Source of the DNA: Ewingella sp963519305
GTDB lineage: Bacteria > Pseudomonadota > Gammaproteobacteria > Enterobacterales > Enterobacteriaceae
Direction: 5' to 3'
DNA: 64,000 bases
Assembly: GCA_963519305.1 (NCBI GenBank)
Contig: CAUQMS010000021.1
Coordinates: 1 to 64,000 of the forward strand
The notes under the pieces: generated by a model
What the model saw: only the letters and a program-made list of their open reading frames with translations
Told to the model about the DNA's origin: nothing
Database searches by the model: none
Shown here: piece by piece, positions 23,005 to 32,452 of the stretch
Layout: each line of letters begins with the position of its first letter
Position numbering within the stretch: the first letter of the stretch is position 1
Made by a program: the position numbers and the translations under genes

Positions 23005-24855
23005 ATGATGTTTATGGGTCAAGGGTCTCTCAGATTTCTGGTCGCCAGCTGTCTTATTGCTATGGGGCTGGCGCCTGTTAGTGCGGCATTTGCAGCGGTA
23101 CCAACGCTGCCCGTTCGCTCCGCGACGCTCTCCAGTGTGCAGAGCCTTAGCCAGTTGCAGGCTGAGCTGCCGGCAAATGTAAAACCTCTTTATATCTCTT
23201 CTCTTGCGACGCTATATGCTGCAAATCACATGCAACCTATGTGGCAGGACAGGGACGCGGTTCACCAATTCCAGCAACAACTCGCGGAGTTGGCTATTTC
23301 AGGTGTGCAGCCACAATTTACGCAATGGGTGAAATGGCTGACCGATCCGCAGGTCACCGGAATGGCGCGTGATATCGTTTTGTCGGATGCCATGCTGGGG
23401 TATTTGCAATTTGTCAGCGGTGTCGAAGCCAATGGCGACAACTGGCTGTACAGTGAAAAACCTTACAAGATGACCACGCCACCGCTGACAGTGATAAATC
23501 AGTGGCAACTGGCCCTGCGTAAAGGCACCACTGCCGGATATATGGCGACACTGGAGCCTCAGCATCCTTTATATCCAAAAATGCATACGGCGCTAAAAGC
23601 CATGCTGGCTGATAACCGTCCATGGCCTCAGGTGACGAATGCATCCAGTCTGCGTCCCGGACAGATCAGTGATGATATCCCGGCGTTACGCGAGATTTTA
23701 AACCGTAGTGGCATGATGAATGCGGTTCCGGCTGAAGCGAAATCACCGCAGCCCACGGATGAAACGATTGCTAAAGATGGTCCGGGAGCCGCGGCTAACG
23801 ATGATTTGTCGGTTGATGAGTCGGCGGATAAATCCGCGCCAGCATCGCCGGTTGTCAGCCCTGCCGCGACGTCGGTGACGGACGTACTTCCTAGTGTTGA
23901 AACCACCGGTCAGTCTGCGGCAGCAGTACCTGTGGCGGTGACAGATAATGTTTACTCACCTGAGCTGGTTGAAGCCGTGAAACGCTTTCAGAAGTGGCAG
24001 GGGCTTGAGCCTGATGGCGTCATTGGTATGCGTACCCGTGAGTGGCTGAATGCTTCTCCTCGTCTGCGCGCCACCTTGTTTGCCCTGAATATTCAACGTC
24101 TGCGTATTCTGCCGGGTAACGTCAATACCGGCATCATGGTGAATATTCCAAATTACCAACTAACCTATTATCTCAATGGCAGTGAGGTGTTGACGTCACG
24201 GGTGATCGTCGGTCGTCCTAGCCGTAAAACGCCGCTGATGAGCAGTGCGCTCAATAACGTGGTCGTGAACCCGCCGTGGAATGTTCCAACAACGCTGGTG
24301 CGTGAAGATATTGTGCCGAAAGCGATGCGTGATAGTGGGTATTTCCAGAAGCATGGTTATACGGTGCTGGCTGGATGGAATAATGATGCAGAGGTCGTTG
24401 ACCCTTCGATGATCGACTGGAGCGTGGTGACACCAAACCATTTCCCTTACCGGATCCGTCAGGCACCGGGTGCGAGCAACTCACTTGGTCGCTACAAATT
24501 CAATATGCCAAGCTCGGATGCGATTTATCTGCATGACACGCCAAATCACGGGTTATTCCAAAAAGACATCCGCGCGCTGAGTTCTGGTTGTGTCCGTGTT
24601 AATAAAGCCTCTGAACTGGCCAATATGCTATTGCAAGATGCTGGTTGGAATGACACGCGGATCTCATCCACGCTACAAGGCGGAAGTACGACATTTGTAC
24701 CCATTCGTCATCACATACCGGTAAAACTGTTTTATCTGACAGCCTGGGTCGCTGAAGATGGTAAGCCGCAGTTCCGTACAGATATTTACAATTACGACTC
24801 GCCAGTGCGATCTGGCGCTCAAATTTTGTCGAAAGCCCAACTTTTGCTGCAATAA
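23005..24855 (+). CDS. ldtD: L,D-transpeptidase LdtD (YcbB)
   Basis: The 616-residue periplasmic enzyme has an N-terminal signal segment ending near AAFAAVP (about residue 30). A peptidoglycan-binding domain (VEAVKRFQKWQGLEPDGVIG) follows, then the YkuD catalytic domain with HDTPNHGLFQKD and SSGCVRV; the catalytic Cys is residue 529. It makes 3-3 crosslinks in peptidoglycan, and in E. coli it supports beta-lactam resistance and rescue when LPS transport is impaired. An Ala/Ser/Pro-rich linker (about residues 250-310) is longer and more degenerate than the rest. In E. coli it follows mukB directly; here the islet lies between. MepK follows. Confidence 0.96.
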   Translation: MMFMGQGSLRFLVASCLIAMGLAPVSAAFAAVPTLPVRSATLSSVQSLSQLQAELPANVKPLYISSLATLYAANHMQPMWQDRDAVHQFQQQLAELAISGVQPQFTQWVKWLTDPQVTGMARDIVLSDAMLGYLQFVSGVEANGDNWLYSEKPYKMTTPPLTVINQWQLALRKGTTAGYMATLEPQHPLYPKMHTALKAMLADNRPWPQVTNASSLRPGQISDDIPALREILNRSGMMNAVPAEAKSPQPTDETIAKDGPGAAANDDLSVDESADKSAPASPVVSPAATSVTDVLPSVETTGQSAAAVPVAVTDNVYSPELVEAVKRFQKWQGLEPDGVIGMRTREWLNASPRLRATLFALNIQRLRILPGNVNTGIMVNIPNYQLTYYLNGSEVLTSRVIVGRPSRKTPLMSSALNNVVVNPPWNVPTTLVREDIVPKAMRDSGYFQKHGYTVLAGWNNDAEVVDPSMIDWSVVTPNHFPYRIRQAPGASNSLGRYKFNMPSSDAIYLHDTPNHGLFQKDIRALSSGCVRVNKASELANMLLQDAGWNDTRISSTLQGGSTTFVPIRHHIPVKLFYLTAWVAEDGKPQFRTDIYNYDSPVRSGAQILSKAQLLLQ

Positions 24856-24900
24856 ATGCAGTAAAACTAAAATGATAGCGGTCAGAATATTTGGCCTGAT

Positions 24901-24937
24901 AACGGGCGTGGCCGTAATGGCATGCCCGTTTTGCTTT
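24901..24937 (+). terminator. Intrinsic terminator after ldtD
   Basis: AACGGGC / GCCCGTT forms the outer stem, with a further GCC/GGC pairing inside. TTGCTTT follows. Confidence 0.75.
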
Positions 24938-24982
24938 ATAGGTGGGTTGACTCACTGAAATAAGGCAGCTAAGGTTCGGAAC

Positions 24983-24999
24983 GGTACAACATTTGTACC
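24983..24999. promoter_or_regulatory. 17-bp palindrome upstream of mepK, operator-like
   Basis: GGTACAA-CAT-TTGTACC is a perfect 7-bp inverted repeat with a 3-bp centre, 36 bp before the mepK start. A 15-of-17 match (AGTACGACATTTGTACC) lies inside the 3' end of ldtD at 24685-24701. No regulator can be named. Confidence 0.45.
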
Positions 25000-25034
25000 T
25001 ATTTTTGACTCTCTTATCGGGTAGTACACTGTTC

Positions 25035-25583
25035 ATGGATCAAATCGACAAACATCGCCGTAAATGGCTGGCACTTGGCAGCGCCGCTATGGGTATCGCA
25101 CTCCTTCCGGGACGTGCTTTTGCCACTCTTTCCACACCTCGCCCGCGTATTTTAGTGGTTAATAACTTAAATACCGGTGAAACCCTTAAAACAGAGTTTT
25201 TTGATGGAAAGCGTTACAACAAGGATGAGTTGGCCAGATTGAATCATCTGTTCAGAGACTATCGGGCAGAGAAGGTAAAGAGTATCGATCCGGCACTTTT
25301 CGATCATCTTTACCGCCTGCAAATCATGCTGGCAACCAATAAGCCGGTTCAGCTGATCTCAGGTTACCGGACGCTGGCGACCAATAACAGCATGCGCAGA
25401 CCTGGCAACGGTGTTGCCAAAGACAGTTATCACACCAAAGGCCAGGCGATGGATTTTCACATCGAAGGCATTGAGTTAAGCAATATCCGCAAAGCCGCGT
25501 TAAAAATGAAGATGGGTGGTGTAGGATATTATCCACGAAGTAACTTTGTGCATATCGACACGGGTCCGGCAAGAACCTGGTGA
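25035..25583 (+). CDS. mepK: MepK (YcbK), murein endopeptidase with Tat signal
   Basis: Translation from 25035 gives 182 residues beginning MDQIDKHRRKWLALGSAAMG; an upstream start would add 14 unsupported residues. The twin-arginine pair followed by a hydrophobic stretch and GRAFA is a Tat signal peptide. The M15-type peptidase domain shows SYHTKGQAMDFH and NFVHIDTGPAR, which supply the zinc ligands. E. coli MepK cleaves 3-3 crosslinks, so it is the counterpart of LdtD encoded just upstream. A 17-bp palindrome precedes it. Confidence 0.95.
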   Translation: MDQIDKHRRKWLALGSAAMGIALLPGRAFATLSTPRPRILVVNNLNTGETLKTEFFDGKRYNKDELARLNHLFRDYRAEKVKSIDPALFDHLYRLQIMLATNKPVQLISGYRTLATNNSMRRPGNGVAKDSYHTKGQAMDFHIEGIELSNIRKAALKMKMGGVGYYPRSNFVHIDTGPARTW

Positions 25584-25634
25584 TGTGCGTAATTTGCGGT
25601 TTATCCTTTGCGGGATAAACCGCTGTGGAGCCTT

Positions 25635-26282
25635 ATGAAATACCATCTTATTCCTGTCACGGCGTTCAGCCAAAATTGCTCTGTTATCTGGTGCAGCAAA
25701 ACCCTCCAGGCGGCGATCGTTGATCCCGGTGGCGAAGCTGAAAAAATCATCGCTGAAGTGGCTGCTCTTGGCGTTACGGTGAACCAGATATTGCTTACGC
25801 ATGGTCATCTGGACCACGTTGGTGCGGCAGCAAGCGTTGCCAAACATTTTAATGTGCCGATTATCGGCCCCCAGAAAGAAGACCTGTTCCTGCTGGAATC
25901 CCTGCCAACACAGAGCCGGATGTTTGGCTTAGAAGATTGCGCGCCGCTGACGCCGGATACCTGGCTGGAAGAGGGCGATGAAGTCAGCGTGGGTGAGGAG
26001 TGTCTTACCATTCTGCATTGCCCCGGTCACACGCCGGGACACATCGTCTTTATTAATGAGAAGAGTCGTCTGGCTGTGTCCGGTGACGTTATCTTCCGTG
26101 GTGGCGTTGGCCGCAGTGATTTTCCGCGTGGCGACCATCAGGCATTGATTCATTCCATCAAAACCAAGCTGTTACCGCTCGGTGATGATATGGCATTCAT
26201 TCCGGGTCATGGGCCGATGTCAGATATCGGACATGAGCGTAAAACCAATCCGTTTTTACAAGATGAACTACCGGTCTGGTAA
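25635..26282 (+). CDS. gloC: Glyoxalase II-type hydroxyacylglutathione hydrolase GloC (YcbL)
   Basis: The start at 25635 (MKYHLIPVTAFSQNC) aligns with E. coli YcbL and has GTGGAG upstream; 215 residues result. The metallo-beta-lactamase metal motif THGHLDHVG, the second ligand HCPGHTPGH and VSGDVIF, and FIPGHGP near the end are all present. The family hydrolyses S-lactoylglutathione in methylglyoxal detoxification. mgsA, which makes methylglyoxal, lies at the far end of the window. It converges with aspC across a bidirectional terminator. Confidence 0.95.
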   Translation: MKYHLIPVTAFSQNCSVIWCSKTLQAAIVDPGGEAEKIIAEVAALGVTVNQILLTHGHLDHVGAAASVAKHFNVPIIGPQKEDLFLLESLPTQSRMFGLEDCAPLTPDTWLEEGDEVSVGEECLTILHCPGHTPGHIVFINEKSRLAVSGDVIFRGGVGRSDFPRGDHQALIHSIKTKLLPLGDDMAFIPGHGPMSDIGHERKTNPFLQDELPVW

Positions 26283-26313
26283 GTTGCTCTTCTAAATACA
26301 GAACGCGACAAAT

Positions 26314-26349
26314 GAAAAAACCAGTCAGGTTACCTGACTGGTTTTTTTT
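26314..26349. terminator. Bidirectional terminator between gloC and aspC
   Basis: ACCAGTCAGGT and ACCTGACTGGT form a long stem with A-run on the left and T-run on the right, so it can stop transcription from both sides. Confidence 0.88.
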
Positions 26350-26366
26350 ACGTCTTTATAAATTGA

Positions 26367-27557
26367 TTACAGAACGGCGACGATGGCTTCGCAAAGCGGA
26401 GCCATGTTATCTAGGGTAATGCCGGCAACGTTAATACGACCCGAGTTAACCGCGTACACACCGAATTCATCGCGCAGACGCAGAACCTGATCTTTGGTCA
26501 GCCCGCTGAATGAGAACATGCCGTTCTGATTAATGATGAAACTGAAATCCTGCTGCGCCCCTTTTTCCTGCAAGGTGGTGACAAACAACTGACGCATACG
26601 GTGAATACGCTGACGCATGTCACTCAGTTCTTGTTCCCAAATTGCACGCAGTGCTTCGTTACCCAGAATCGTGGCGACAACTGCAGCACCATGAGACGGA
26701 GGATTGGAGTAGTTGGCACGGATAACAGATTTAACCTGGCTGAAAGCGCGATCAGCTGTTTCGGCATCCGCTGCTACGATAGTACAGGCGCCTACGCGTT
26801 CGTTGTACAGGCCAAAGTTCTTCGAGTAAGAACTGGCAACCAGGAATTCCGCATGTTTGGCTGCAAAGATACGCAGACCCTGTGCATCTTCTTCCAGGCC
26901 TTTAGCAAAGCCCTGATAAGCAAAGTCAAACATCGGTAACCAGCCTTTAGCGACAGATAGATCTGCCAGCTTCGCCCACTGCGCTTCGGTAGGATCGATA
27001 CCGGTCGGGTTATGACAGCAGCCGTGGAACAGCACAACGTCACCGGCCTGTGCTTCGCTCAGGCTTTTCACCATGCCATCGAAGTCCAGCGCGTGGTTTG
27101 CTGCGTCGTAGTAATTGTATTCCACAACTTCCAGACCAGAGGCGTTGAATACGCCTTTATGGTTAGGCCAGCTTGGATTACTCACCCATACTCGCTTAGC
27201 GCTGGTCTGGGTTGCGATAAAATCTGCTGCGATACGCAGGCCGCCTGTACCACCTGGCGTCTGTGCCGTACGTGCACGCTTGTCTGCGATGATAGCGCTG
27301 TCTTTCCCGAACAGCAGCTCCTGAGTACAACGTGCAAAATCAGGCAGCCCATCAATGCTCAGGTAAGTCTTGGTCGTTTCGTTTTCCAGCAAAAATTGCT
27401 CAGCTTTTTTCACGCTGGTCAGAACCGGCGTTTTGCCCGTTTCATCTTTATAAACACCAATCCCAAGATTGATTTTATCCTGGCGAGGGTCAGCACGAAA
27501 AAGATCGGAAAGACCGAGAATAGGATCAGCAGGTGCAGCAGTGATTTTTTCAAACAT
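26367..27557 (-). CDS. aspC: Aspartate aminotransferase
   Basis: The 396-residue start at 27557 (MFEKITAAPADPILGL) matches E. coli AspC; a frame extended by five codons to 27572 is not supported. It is a PLP enzyme of fold type I, with the Schiff-base lysine in ASSYSKNFGLYNERVG and the substrate-binding Arg near the C-terminus. It interconverts aspartate/2-oxoglutarate and oxaloacetate/glutamate. It is followed by a bidirectional terminator and preceded by about 230 bp that include the ompF terminator. Intact. Confidence 0.97.
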   Translation of the reverse strand: MFEKITAAPADPILGLSDLFRADPRQDKINLGIGVYKDETGKTPVLTSVKKAEQFLLENETTKTYLSIDGLPDFARCTQELLFGKDSAIIADKRARTAQTPGGTGGLRIAADFIATQTSAKRVWVSNPSWPNHKGVFNASGLEVVEYNYYDAANHALDFDGMVKSLSEAQAGDVVLFHGCCHNPTGIDPTEAQWAKLADLSVAKGWLPMFDFAYQGFAKGLEEDAQGLRIFAAKHAEFLVASSYSKNFGLYNERVGACTIVAADAETADRAFSQVKSVIRANYSNPPSHGAAVVATILGNEALRAIWEQELSDMRQRIHRMRQLFVTTLQEKGAQQDFSFIINQNGMFSFSGLTKDQVLRLRDEFGVYAVNSGRINVAGITLDNMAPLCEAIVAVL

Positions 27558-27708
27558 AGAGAAGACTTCCATGGCCTGATATTTAGCAGAAAGAGGGCAT
27601 CAGGTTACCGCCTGAAAGTCGGTTTGCCAACCGTTTGCGGTAAAAAGAAAGCGGAGTTGTGAAGCGGGCTTCGAGATTAATTATTTTGATAATGCAAAAG
27701 AGTGGGAA

Positions 27709-27746
27709 GTCTTAAAAAGCAAAAGGCAGAGCCGAAGCCCTGCCTT
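27709..27746 (-). terminator. Intrinsic terminator of ompF
   Basis: On the minus strand AAAGGCAGGGC-TTCG-GCTCTGCCTTT is followed by TGCTTTTT. A smaller hairpin, GATGCAC / GTGCATC, lies closer to the stop codon. Confidence 0.85.
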
Positions 27747-27791
27747 TCAGTTCACTCAGGATGCACCCGAAAGTGCATCGTTTAAGCGAAA

Positions 27792-28937
27792 TTAGAACTG
27801 GTATTGCAAGCCAACGCCAACAACGTTGTCGGTGCTTGTACCGGCAGCTTTGGTGTAGTCGTTGTCGTCCAGCAGGTTGATTTTGTAGTCAACATAGGTG
27901 GACATGTTTTTGTTGAAGTAGTAGTAGGTACCCACTTCGATGTATTTAACCAGGTCAGCATCGCCGCCGCCGTAGGTAGCGCCATTGCCGGTAACGGAGT
28001 TCAGGTCCTTACCTTTAGATTGCAGGTAAGCGATAGATGGGCGCAGACCGAAATCGAACTGGTACTGAGCGACAACTTCGAAGTTCTGAGTTTTGTTAGC
28101 AACTTGGTTGTCACCACCGTAAGCGGTAGTGTTACGGGATTCACCGTAGAAGGTTGCCAGGTATACATTGTTAGCGTCGTATTTCGCACCAAATGCATAC
28201 TGCTCAGCTTTGTTACCGTTAGCGCTGTTGGCCTGAGTTTTCTGGTCAACAGTACGGTTAGAGTTAGCGTAAGCACCAGTCAGGCTAACACCTGAGTTGC
28301 CGAGTGCATAAGCAACAGAGGTACCAACGCCGTCACCGTTTTGGGTGATGATAGAGCTGTTTGGAACGTTGCCGCCGATTTCTGTATTACGGTCGTTCTC
28401 GTTTTTGCCCTGATACTGGAGAGCGAAGCTCAGGCCATCAACCAGACCGAAGAAGTTGCTGTTACGGTAAGTAGCCAGACCATTTGAACGACCAACCATG
28501 AAGTTGTCGTTGGTTTGGTACATGGTGTCATCACCGAATACTGGCAATTGGTCAGTATAAGACATTACGTCGTAGATCACGCCGTAGTTACGACCGTAGT
28601 CGAATGAACCCCAGTCGCCGAATTTCAGACCAGCGAAGCCCAGACGAGTTTTGTTGCCTGCGTCACCCTGTGCTTCAGCGTGGTTAGCCTGAACGTTGTA
28701 TTCCCACTGGCCGTAACCGGTCAGTTGGTCAGAAATTTGAGTTTCGCCTTTGAAGCCGAAACGAACGTAAGTCTGGTCACCATCGCTGCCATTGTCGTCA
28801 GAGAACTGGTGACGTGCGTCAACTTTACCGTACAGGTCCAGTTTGTTGCCGTCTTTGTTATAAACTTCAGCTGCGTTTGCTGCACCAGCAGCCAACAGAG
28901 CTGGGATTACTACTGCAAGAATATTGCGCTTCATCAT
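27792..28937 (-). CDS. ompF: Outer membrane porin OmpF-type
   Basis: The 381-residue precursor begins MMKRNILAVVIPALLAAGAANA with cleavage before AEVYNKDGNKLDLYGK. The mature protein has the 16-strand general porin pattern: GFKGETQISDQLTGYGQWEY, NYGVIYD, the loop 3 PVFGDD constriction motif, QYQFDFGLRPSIAYLQSKG, and the terminal Phe in LQYQF needed for BAM-mediated assembly. It forms trimers for small hydrophilic solutes. Its position between aspC and asnS and its leader sequence both identify it as ompF rather than ompC. The protein is somewhat longer than E. coli OmpF, with extra residues in external loops. Confidence 0.93.
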   Translation of the reverse strand: MMKRNILAVVIPALLAAGAANAAEVYNKDGNKLDLYGKVDARHQFSDDNGSDGDQTYVRFGFKGETQISDQLTGYGQWEYNVQANHAEAQGDAGNKTRLGFAGLKFGDWGSFDYGRNYGVIYDVMSYTDQLPVFGDDTMYQTNDNFMVGRSNGLATYRNSNFFGLVDGLSFALQYQGKNENDRNTEIGGNVPNSSIITQNGDGVGTSVAYALGNSGVSLTGAYANSNRTVDQKTQANSANGNKAEQYAFGAKYDANNVYLATFYGESRNTTAYGGDNQVANKTQNFEVVAQYQFDFGLRPSIAYLQSKGKDLNSVTGNGATYGGGDADLVKYIEVGTYYYFNKNMSTYVDYKINLLDDNDYTKAAGTSTDNVVGVGLQYQF

Positions 28938-29160
28938 TTATTATTACCCTCATTGGTTTTATTTGGACACCTGCCACTGCCGTCAATAATTCTTTAGGGA
29001 ACTATTGTTGAGAGTTTGGTGTCTCCTGTGTCTGAACGCAGTGTTCCATCCGAGGGCTGCTTAATCTACATCGAAAATGCTACCAAACTCCTAAACTTGT
29101 TTCAGTGAGAAAGAATGTATTACAAAATGTAATTTCAACGGAACTTTGTGACAGGGATCT
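28938..29160 (-). promoter_or_regulatory. ompF promoter and leader with MicF-type pairing site
   Basis: The leader contains AGACACCAAACTCTCAACAA, ATTGACGGCAGTGGCAGGTG and ATGAGGGTAATAAA just before the start. These closely match the E. coli ompF leader, including the stretch around the ribosome site that pairs with the MicF RNA. The AT-rich DNA further upstream (about 29060-29150) has OmpR-like TTACA and GAAACA elements, but individual OmpR boxes could not be fixed by eye. Confidence 0.65.
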
Positions 29161-29167
29161 ACCTTTA

Positions 29168-29207
29168 AAAATGACTAAGGCCAGCTGAGCTGGCCTTAGT
29201 TTTGTAA
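29168..29207 (-). terminator. Intrinsic terminator of asnS
   Basis: On the minus strand CTAAGGCCAGC-TCA-GCTGGCCTTAG is a long perfect stem followed by TCATTTTTA. Confidence 0.85.
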
Positions 29208-29239
29208 CTAAAATGTTATTGATAAAATATTTTAGTTAA

Positions 29240-30640
29240 TTAGAAGGTTGCGTTACGTGGTGTACGTGGGAACGGGATGACGTCCCGCACGTTTTGCACA
29301 CCGGTCACATAAGCGACCAGACGTTCGAAGCCTAAGCCGAAACCTGAGTGCGGCACGGTGCCGTAGCGGCGAAGGTCGCGATACCACCAGTAATCTTCTT
29401 TATTCAGGCCCATTTCTTCCAGGCGCGCATCCAGAACATCCAGGCGCTCTTCACGTTGAGAACCCCCGATAATCTCACCAATCCCCGGTGCCAGCACGTC
29501 CATAGCGGCGACAGTTTTCCCGTCATCATTCATACGCATATAGAATGCTTTGATATCTTTAGGATAGTTTTTGACAACGACTGGCGCTTTAAAATGCTGC
29601 TCTGCGAGATATCGTTCGTGCTCAGAAGATAAATCGACGCCCCAGGACACAGGGTTTTCGAATGTCTGTCCGCAATTCATCAGTATTTCTACTGCATCGG
29701 TATAGTCTACCTGGGCGAAATCTGATGTTACAAAACGCTGCAGGCGGGAAACAGCATCTTTGTCTACGCGCTCGGCAAAAAACGCCATATCGTCTGCTCT
29801 TTCGTCCAGAACAGCCTGGAAAACATATTTCAACATGCTTTCAGCCAGTGCGGCGATATCGTCCAGAGTAGCAAACGCCACTTCCGGTTCGACCATCCAG
29901 AATTCAGCTAAATGGCGGCTGGTGTGGGAGTTTTCTGCGCGGAAGGTCGGGCCGAAGGTGTACACTTTAGAAAGTGCGCACGCATAGGTTTCACCGTTTA
30001 GCTGACCAGAAACGGTCAGGAAAGCTTCTTTACCAAAGAAGTCTTCGCTGAAATCCACTTCGCCTTTATCAGTACGCGGCAAGTTCTGGAAGTCCAGCGT
30101 CGATACGCGGAACATCTCACCAGCGCCTTCGGTATCAGACGCCGTGATAAGCGGTGTCGATACCCAGAAGTAGCCGTTTTCATGATAGAAACGGTGGATC
30201 GCCTGTGACAGAGTGTTACGCACACGTGCAACTGCACCGATCAGATTGGTTCGCGGGCGCAGGTGAGCGACTTCACGCAGATATTCGATAGAGTGACGTT
30301 TTGCTGCCATCGGATAGGTATCCGGATCATCAACCCAACCCACGACTTTGATGGCTGTCGCTTGCAGCTCAAAACTCTGGCCTTCGCCTGGCGAGGCGAC
30401 AACCGTACCGGTTACTTCAATAGAACAACCGGTGGTCAGGCGCAGAACCTCATCCTGATAATTGGGAAGAGAATTATTCACAACGGCCTGTAACGGATTA
30501 AAGCAGGAGCCGTCATAAACGGCGATGAAGGAGATACCAGCTTTAGAATCTCTCCGGGTACGCACCCAACCGCGTACGGTGACTTCACTGTCAACCGCAG
30601 CACGGCCTTGCAGTACGTCGACTACAGGCACAACGCTCAT
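29240..30640 (-). CDS. asnS: Asparaginyl-tRNA synthetase
   Basis: The 466-residue class IIb synthetase has an N-terminal OB-fold anticodon-binding domain (VTVRGWVRTRRDSKAGISFIAVYDGS). The catalytic domain shows motif 2, FRAENSHTSRHLAEFWMVEPE, and motif 3, GFGLGFERLVAYVTG. It charges tRNA-Asn. The length equals that of E. coli AsnRS. AAGAGAGAAA precedes the start. It lies between ompF and pncB as in E. coli, and an intrinsic terminator separates it from ompF. Intact. Confidence 0.98.
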   Translation of the reverse strand: MSVVPVVDVLQGRAAVDSEVTVRGWVRTRRDSKAGISFIAVYDGSCFNPLQAVVNNSLPNYQDEVLRLTTGCSIEVTGTVVASPGEGQSFELQATAIKVVGWVDDPDTYPMAAKRHSIEYLREVAHLRPRTNLIGAVARVRNTLSQAIHRFYHENGYFWVSTPLITASDTEGAGEMFRVSTLDFQNLPRTDKGEVDFSEDFFGKEAFLTVSGQLNGETYACALSKVYTFGPTFRAENSHTSRHLAEFWMVEPEVAFATLDDIAALAESMLKYVFQAVLDERADDMAFFAERVDKDAVSRLQRFVTSDFAQVDYTDAVEILMNCGQTFENPVSWGVDLSSEHERYLAEQHFKAPVVVKNYPKDIKAFYMRMNDDGKTVAAMDVLAPGIGEIIGGSQREERLDVLDARLEEMGLNKEDYWWYRDLRRYGTVPHSGFGLGFERLVAYVTGVQNVRDVIPFPRTPRNATF

Positions 30641-30923
30641 AGATTTCTCTCTTTCTTATATATTCAGATGTTGATTGAGAACTAACGGACACCCACAAAA
30701 AGGGATTTTGCTATGTTACTTAGCCTTTCTCAGGACACAAGCAGAAATCACTGCCTCCGGACAACATTTATATCAGCCGCGCCTGATCATGCATTTAACA
30801 TCGTTCTGGCGGATAAGCAGAGCGTTAATATGAATAACATCTATATAAAGGAAGAAAAAGGCTAAGGGGCAAATAAGGGGAGGGAATAAACGTCTGCGGT
30901 GTTCACCACCACAGACGTCAGAT
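30641..30923 (-). promoter_or_regulatory. asnS upstream region with pncB 3' hairpin
   Basis: No gene was seen. A stem ACGTCTG / CAGACGT (30890-30918) directly after the pncB stop could end pncB transcription, though only TTTATT follows it. The rest presumably holds the asnS promoter. Confidence 0.5.
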
Positions 30924-32129
30924 TCAGGACGCTTTCTTGACCAGCGGCAGGTCAAAGGCTTTTCGCAGCGCTTTGACGAAGGCCTTATCCTGACAAATGG
31001 TTTTACCCGGGCTGTCAGACAATTTCGCCACCGGTTTACCGTTGCACTGCACCAGCTTGATCACAATATTCAGCGGTTTGACCCCCGGAATATTGCAGGT
31101 CAGACGCGTACCAATGCCGAACACCAGATTCACTCGGGTGTGGAAATGGCGATACAGGTGCAGCGCTTTGTCCAGATCCAGATTGTCTGAGAAGACCAGA
31201 GTTTTGCTCATCGGGTCTATACCCAGCTTCTGATAATGCGCGATGGCTTTTTCGCCCCATTCAACCGGGTCCCCGGAATCATGACGCAAACCGTCATAAG
31301 CGTTGGCAAATTTCGGGCCAAAATCCCGCAGGAAAGCATCCATCGTAATGCAGTCGGTCAGGGCGATACCTAACTGATCGGGGTATTCGTCCAGCCATGC
31401 CTGCAAGGCGGCCCGCTGGCTGTTGGCTAAAACCGGGCTGATTTGCTGATGCGCCTGGAACCATTCATGCGCCTGTGTTCCCACCGGCGAAAGCTGCAAT
31501 TTATGGGCAACATCATAGTTGCTGGTGCCGACCAGGTAAGGGAATTCTGCTTTCAGCGTGCTGACAATCGCCTGCTGTACTTCACCGGAGAAACGGCGGC
31601 GTGTACCGAAGTCCATCAGGCGGAAGCGGGAAATATCGATATCCGCCGCTTCTTCTTTAAAACGCGCCAGGTTTTTGCGCAACTGCTCGACCGCCATCTG
31701 CGCGGAAACCTGCGGAGAACGGCTGCGGTGCACCACTTCACTGATCACGGCCAGTAGCGGCACTTCCCACATGATCACTTCGCGCCAGGGCCCGGAAATA
31801 CGCACGTGCAAATGGCCGTCTCGGTTAGAGACGACAACGTGTTCAGGGTTATAGCGGAAAGTCTTCAGCCAGTTGAGGTAATCGGCGCTGAAAAACGGCA
31901 GACCGGAGAGATAAGCGAACTCATCGTCTGTCAGAGCCAGCTGGCTCATCATCTCGATTTGCTGGCGAATTTCGCTGGCATATTCGCCCAGTAGCTCGTC
32001 GCCACGGCAGCGGAACTCAGCCACCACGCTAATATTATGGTAGCGATGGAAGACCGCTTGCTGCATGTGAAGCTTGTAGGCATCGGTATCTAACAGCGAA
32101 GTCAAAATCGGGGAGGCGTATGGAGTCAT
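30924..32129 (-). CDS. pncB: Nicotinate phosphoribosyltransferase
   Basis: The 401-residue enzyme makes nicotinate mononucleotide from nicotinate and PRPP in NAD salvage. It begins MTPYASPILTSLLDTDAYKL. The phosphohistidine active site is in SPVGTQAHEWFQAHQ (His 221), and GTRRRFSGEVQQA and RHDSGDPVEWG supply substrate contacts. It is on the minus strand with 323 bp of upstream DNA, and a transporter gene lies behind that in the same direction. Intact. Confidence 0.97.
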   Translation of the reverse strand: MTPYASPILTSLLDTDAYKLHMQQAVFHRYHNISVVAEFRCRGDELLGEYASEIRQQIEMMSQLALTDDEFAYLSGLPFFSADYLNWLKTFRYNPEHVVVSNRDGHLHVRISGPWREVIMWEVPLLAVISEVVHRSRSPQVSAQMAVEQLRKNLARFKEEAADIDISRFRLMDFGTRRRFSGEVQQAIVSTLKAEFPYLVGTSNYDVAHKLQLSPVGTQAHEWFQAHQQISPVLANSQRAALQAWLDEYPDQLGIALTDCITMDAFLRDFGPKFANAYDGLRHDSGDPVEWGEKAIAHYQKLGIDPMSKTLVFSDNLDLDKALHLYRHFHTRVNLVFGIGTRLTCNIPGVKPLNIVIKLVQCNGKPVAKLSDSPGKTICQDKAFVKALRKAFDLPLVKKAS

Positions 32130-32452
32130 AGCGCGTTTACAGCATCCTCGTCAGAAAAGGTTGGCTGGCAAAAACCTGTACATTATTGATAAAGGTCATT
32201 CGCATTGATCCAACCATTCCAGATAAAAAAGCATTCTGGATAAAACAGCAAAGTCTGTGAAGTATACCGTAATATCCTGCGAAAGAACCCTCATCACATC
32301 ATAATTGTCGGCGAGGGGTCTAGGATTAAATGTGCGCAAAGCGACACAAAGGCTCTTTGTGTTAACTCTTTTGCAAGATGAAATGCGGTATGGGTTCACA
32401 TTTACGCAACATGAAAGGGCCGGACGCGCGCTCTTGCGCCCGGTTGGCAGGT
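32130..32452 (-). other. Non-coding region between the MFS gene and pncB
   Basis: No gene was supported in these 323 bp. It should contain the pncB promoter on the minus strand. A small inverted repeat, TCCAGA (32218-32223) and TCTGGA (32235-32240), and a GC-rich stem near 32420-32440 behind the MFS stop were seen. No regulator site could be assigned. Confidence 0.4.

Noticed and set aside
23628..23906. Ala/Ser-rich minus-strand frame inside ldtD
   Set aside because: It is the reverse of the low-complexity linker of LdtD and has no independent support.
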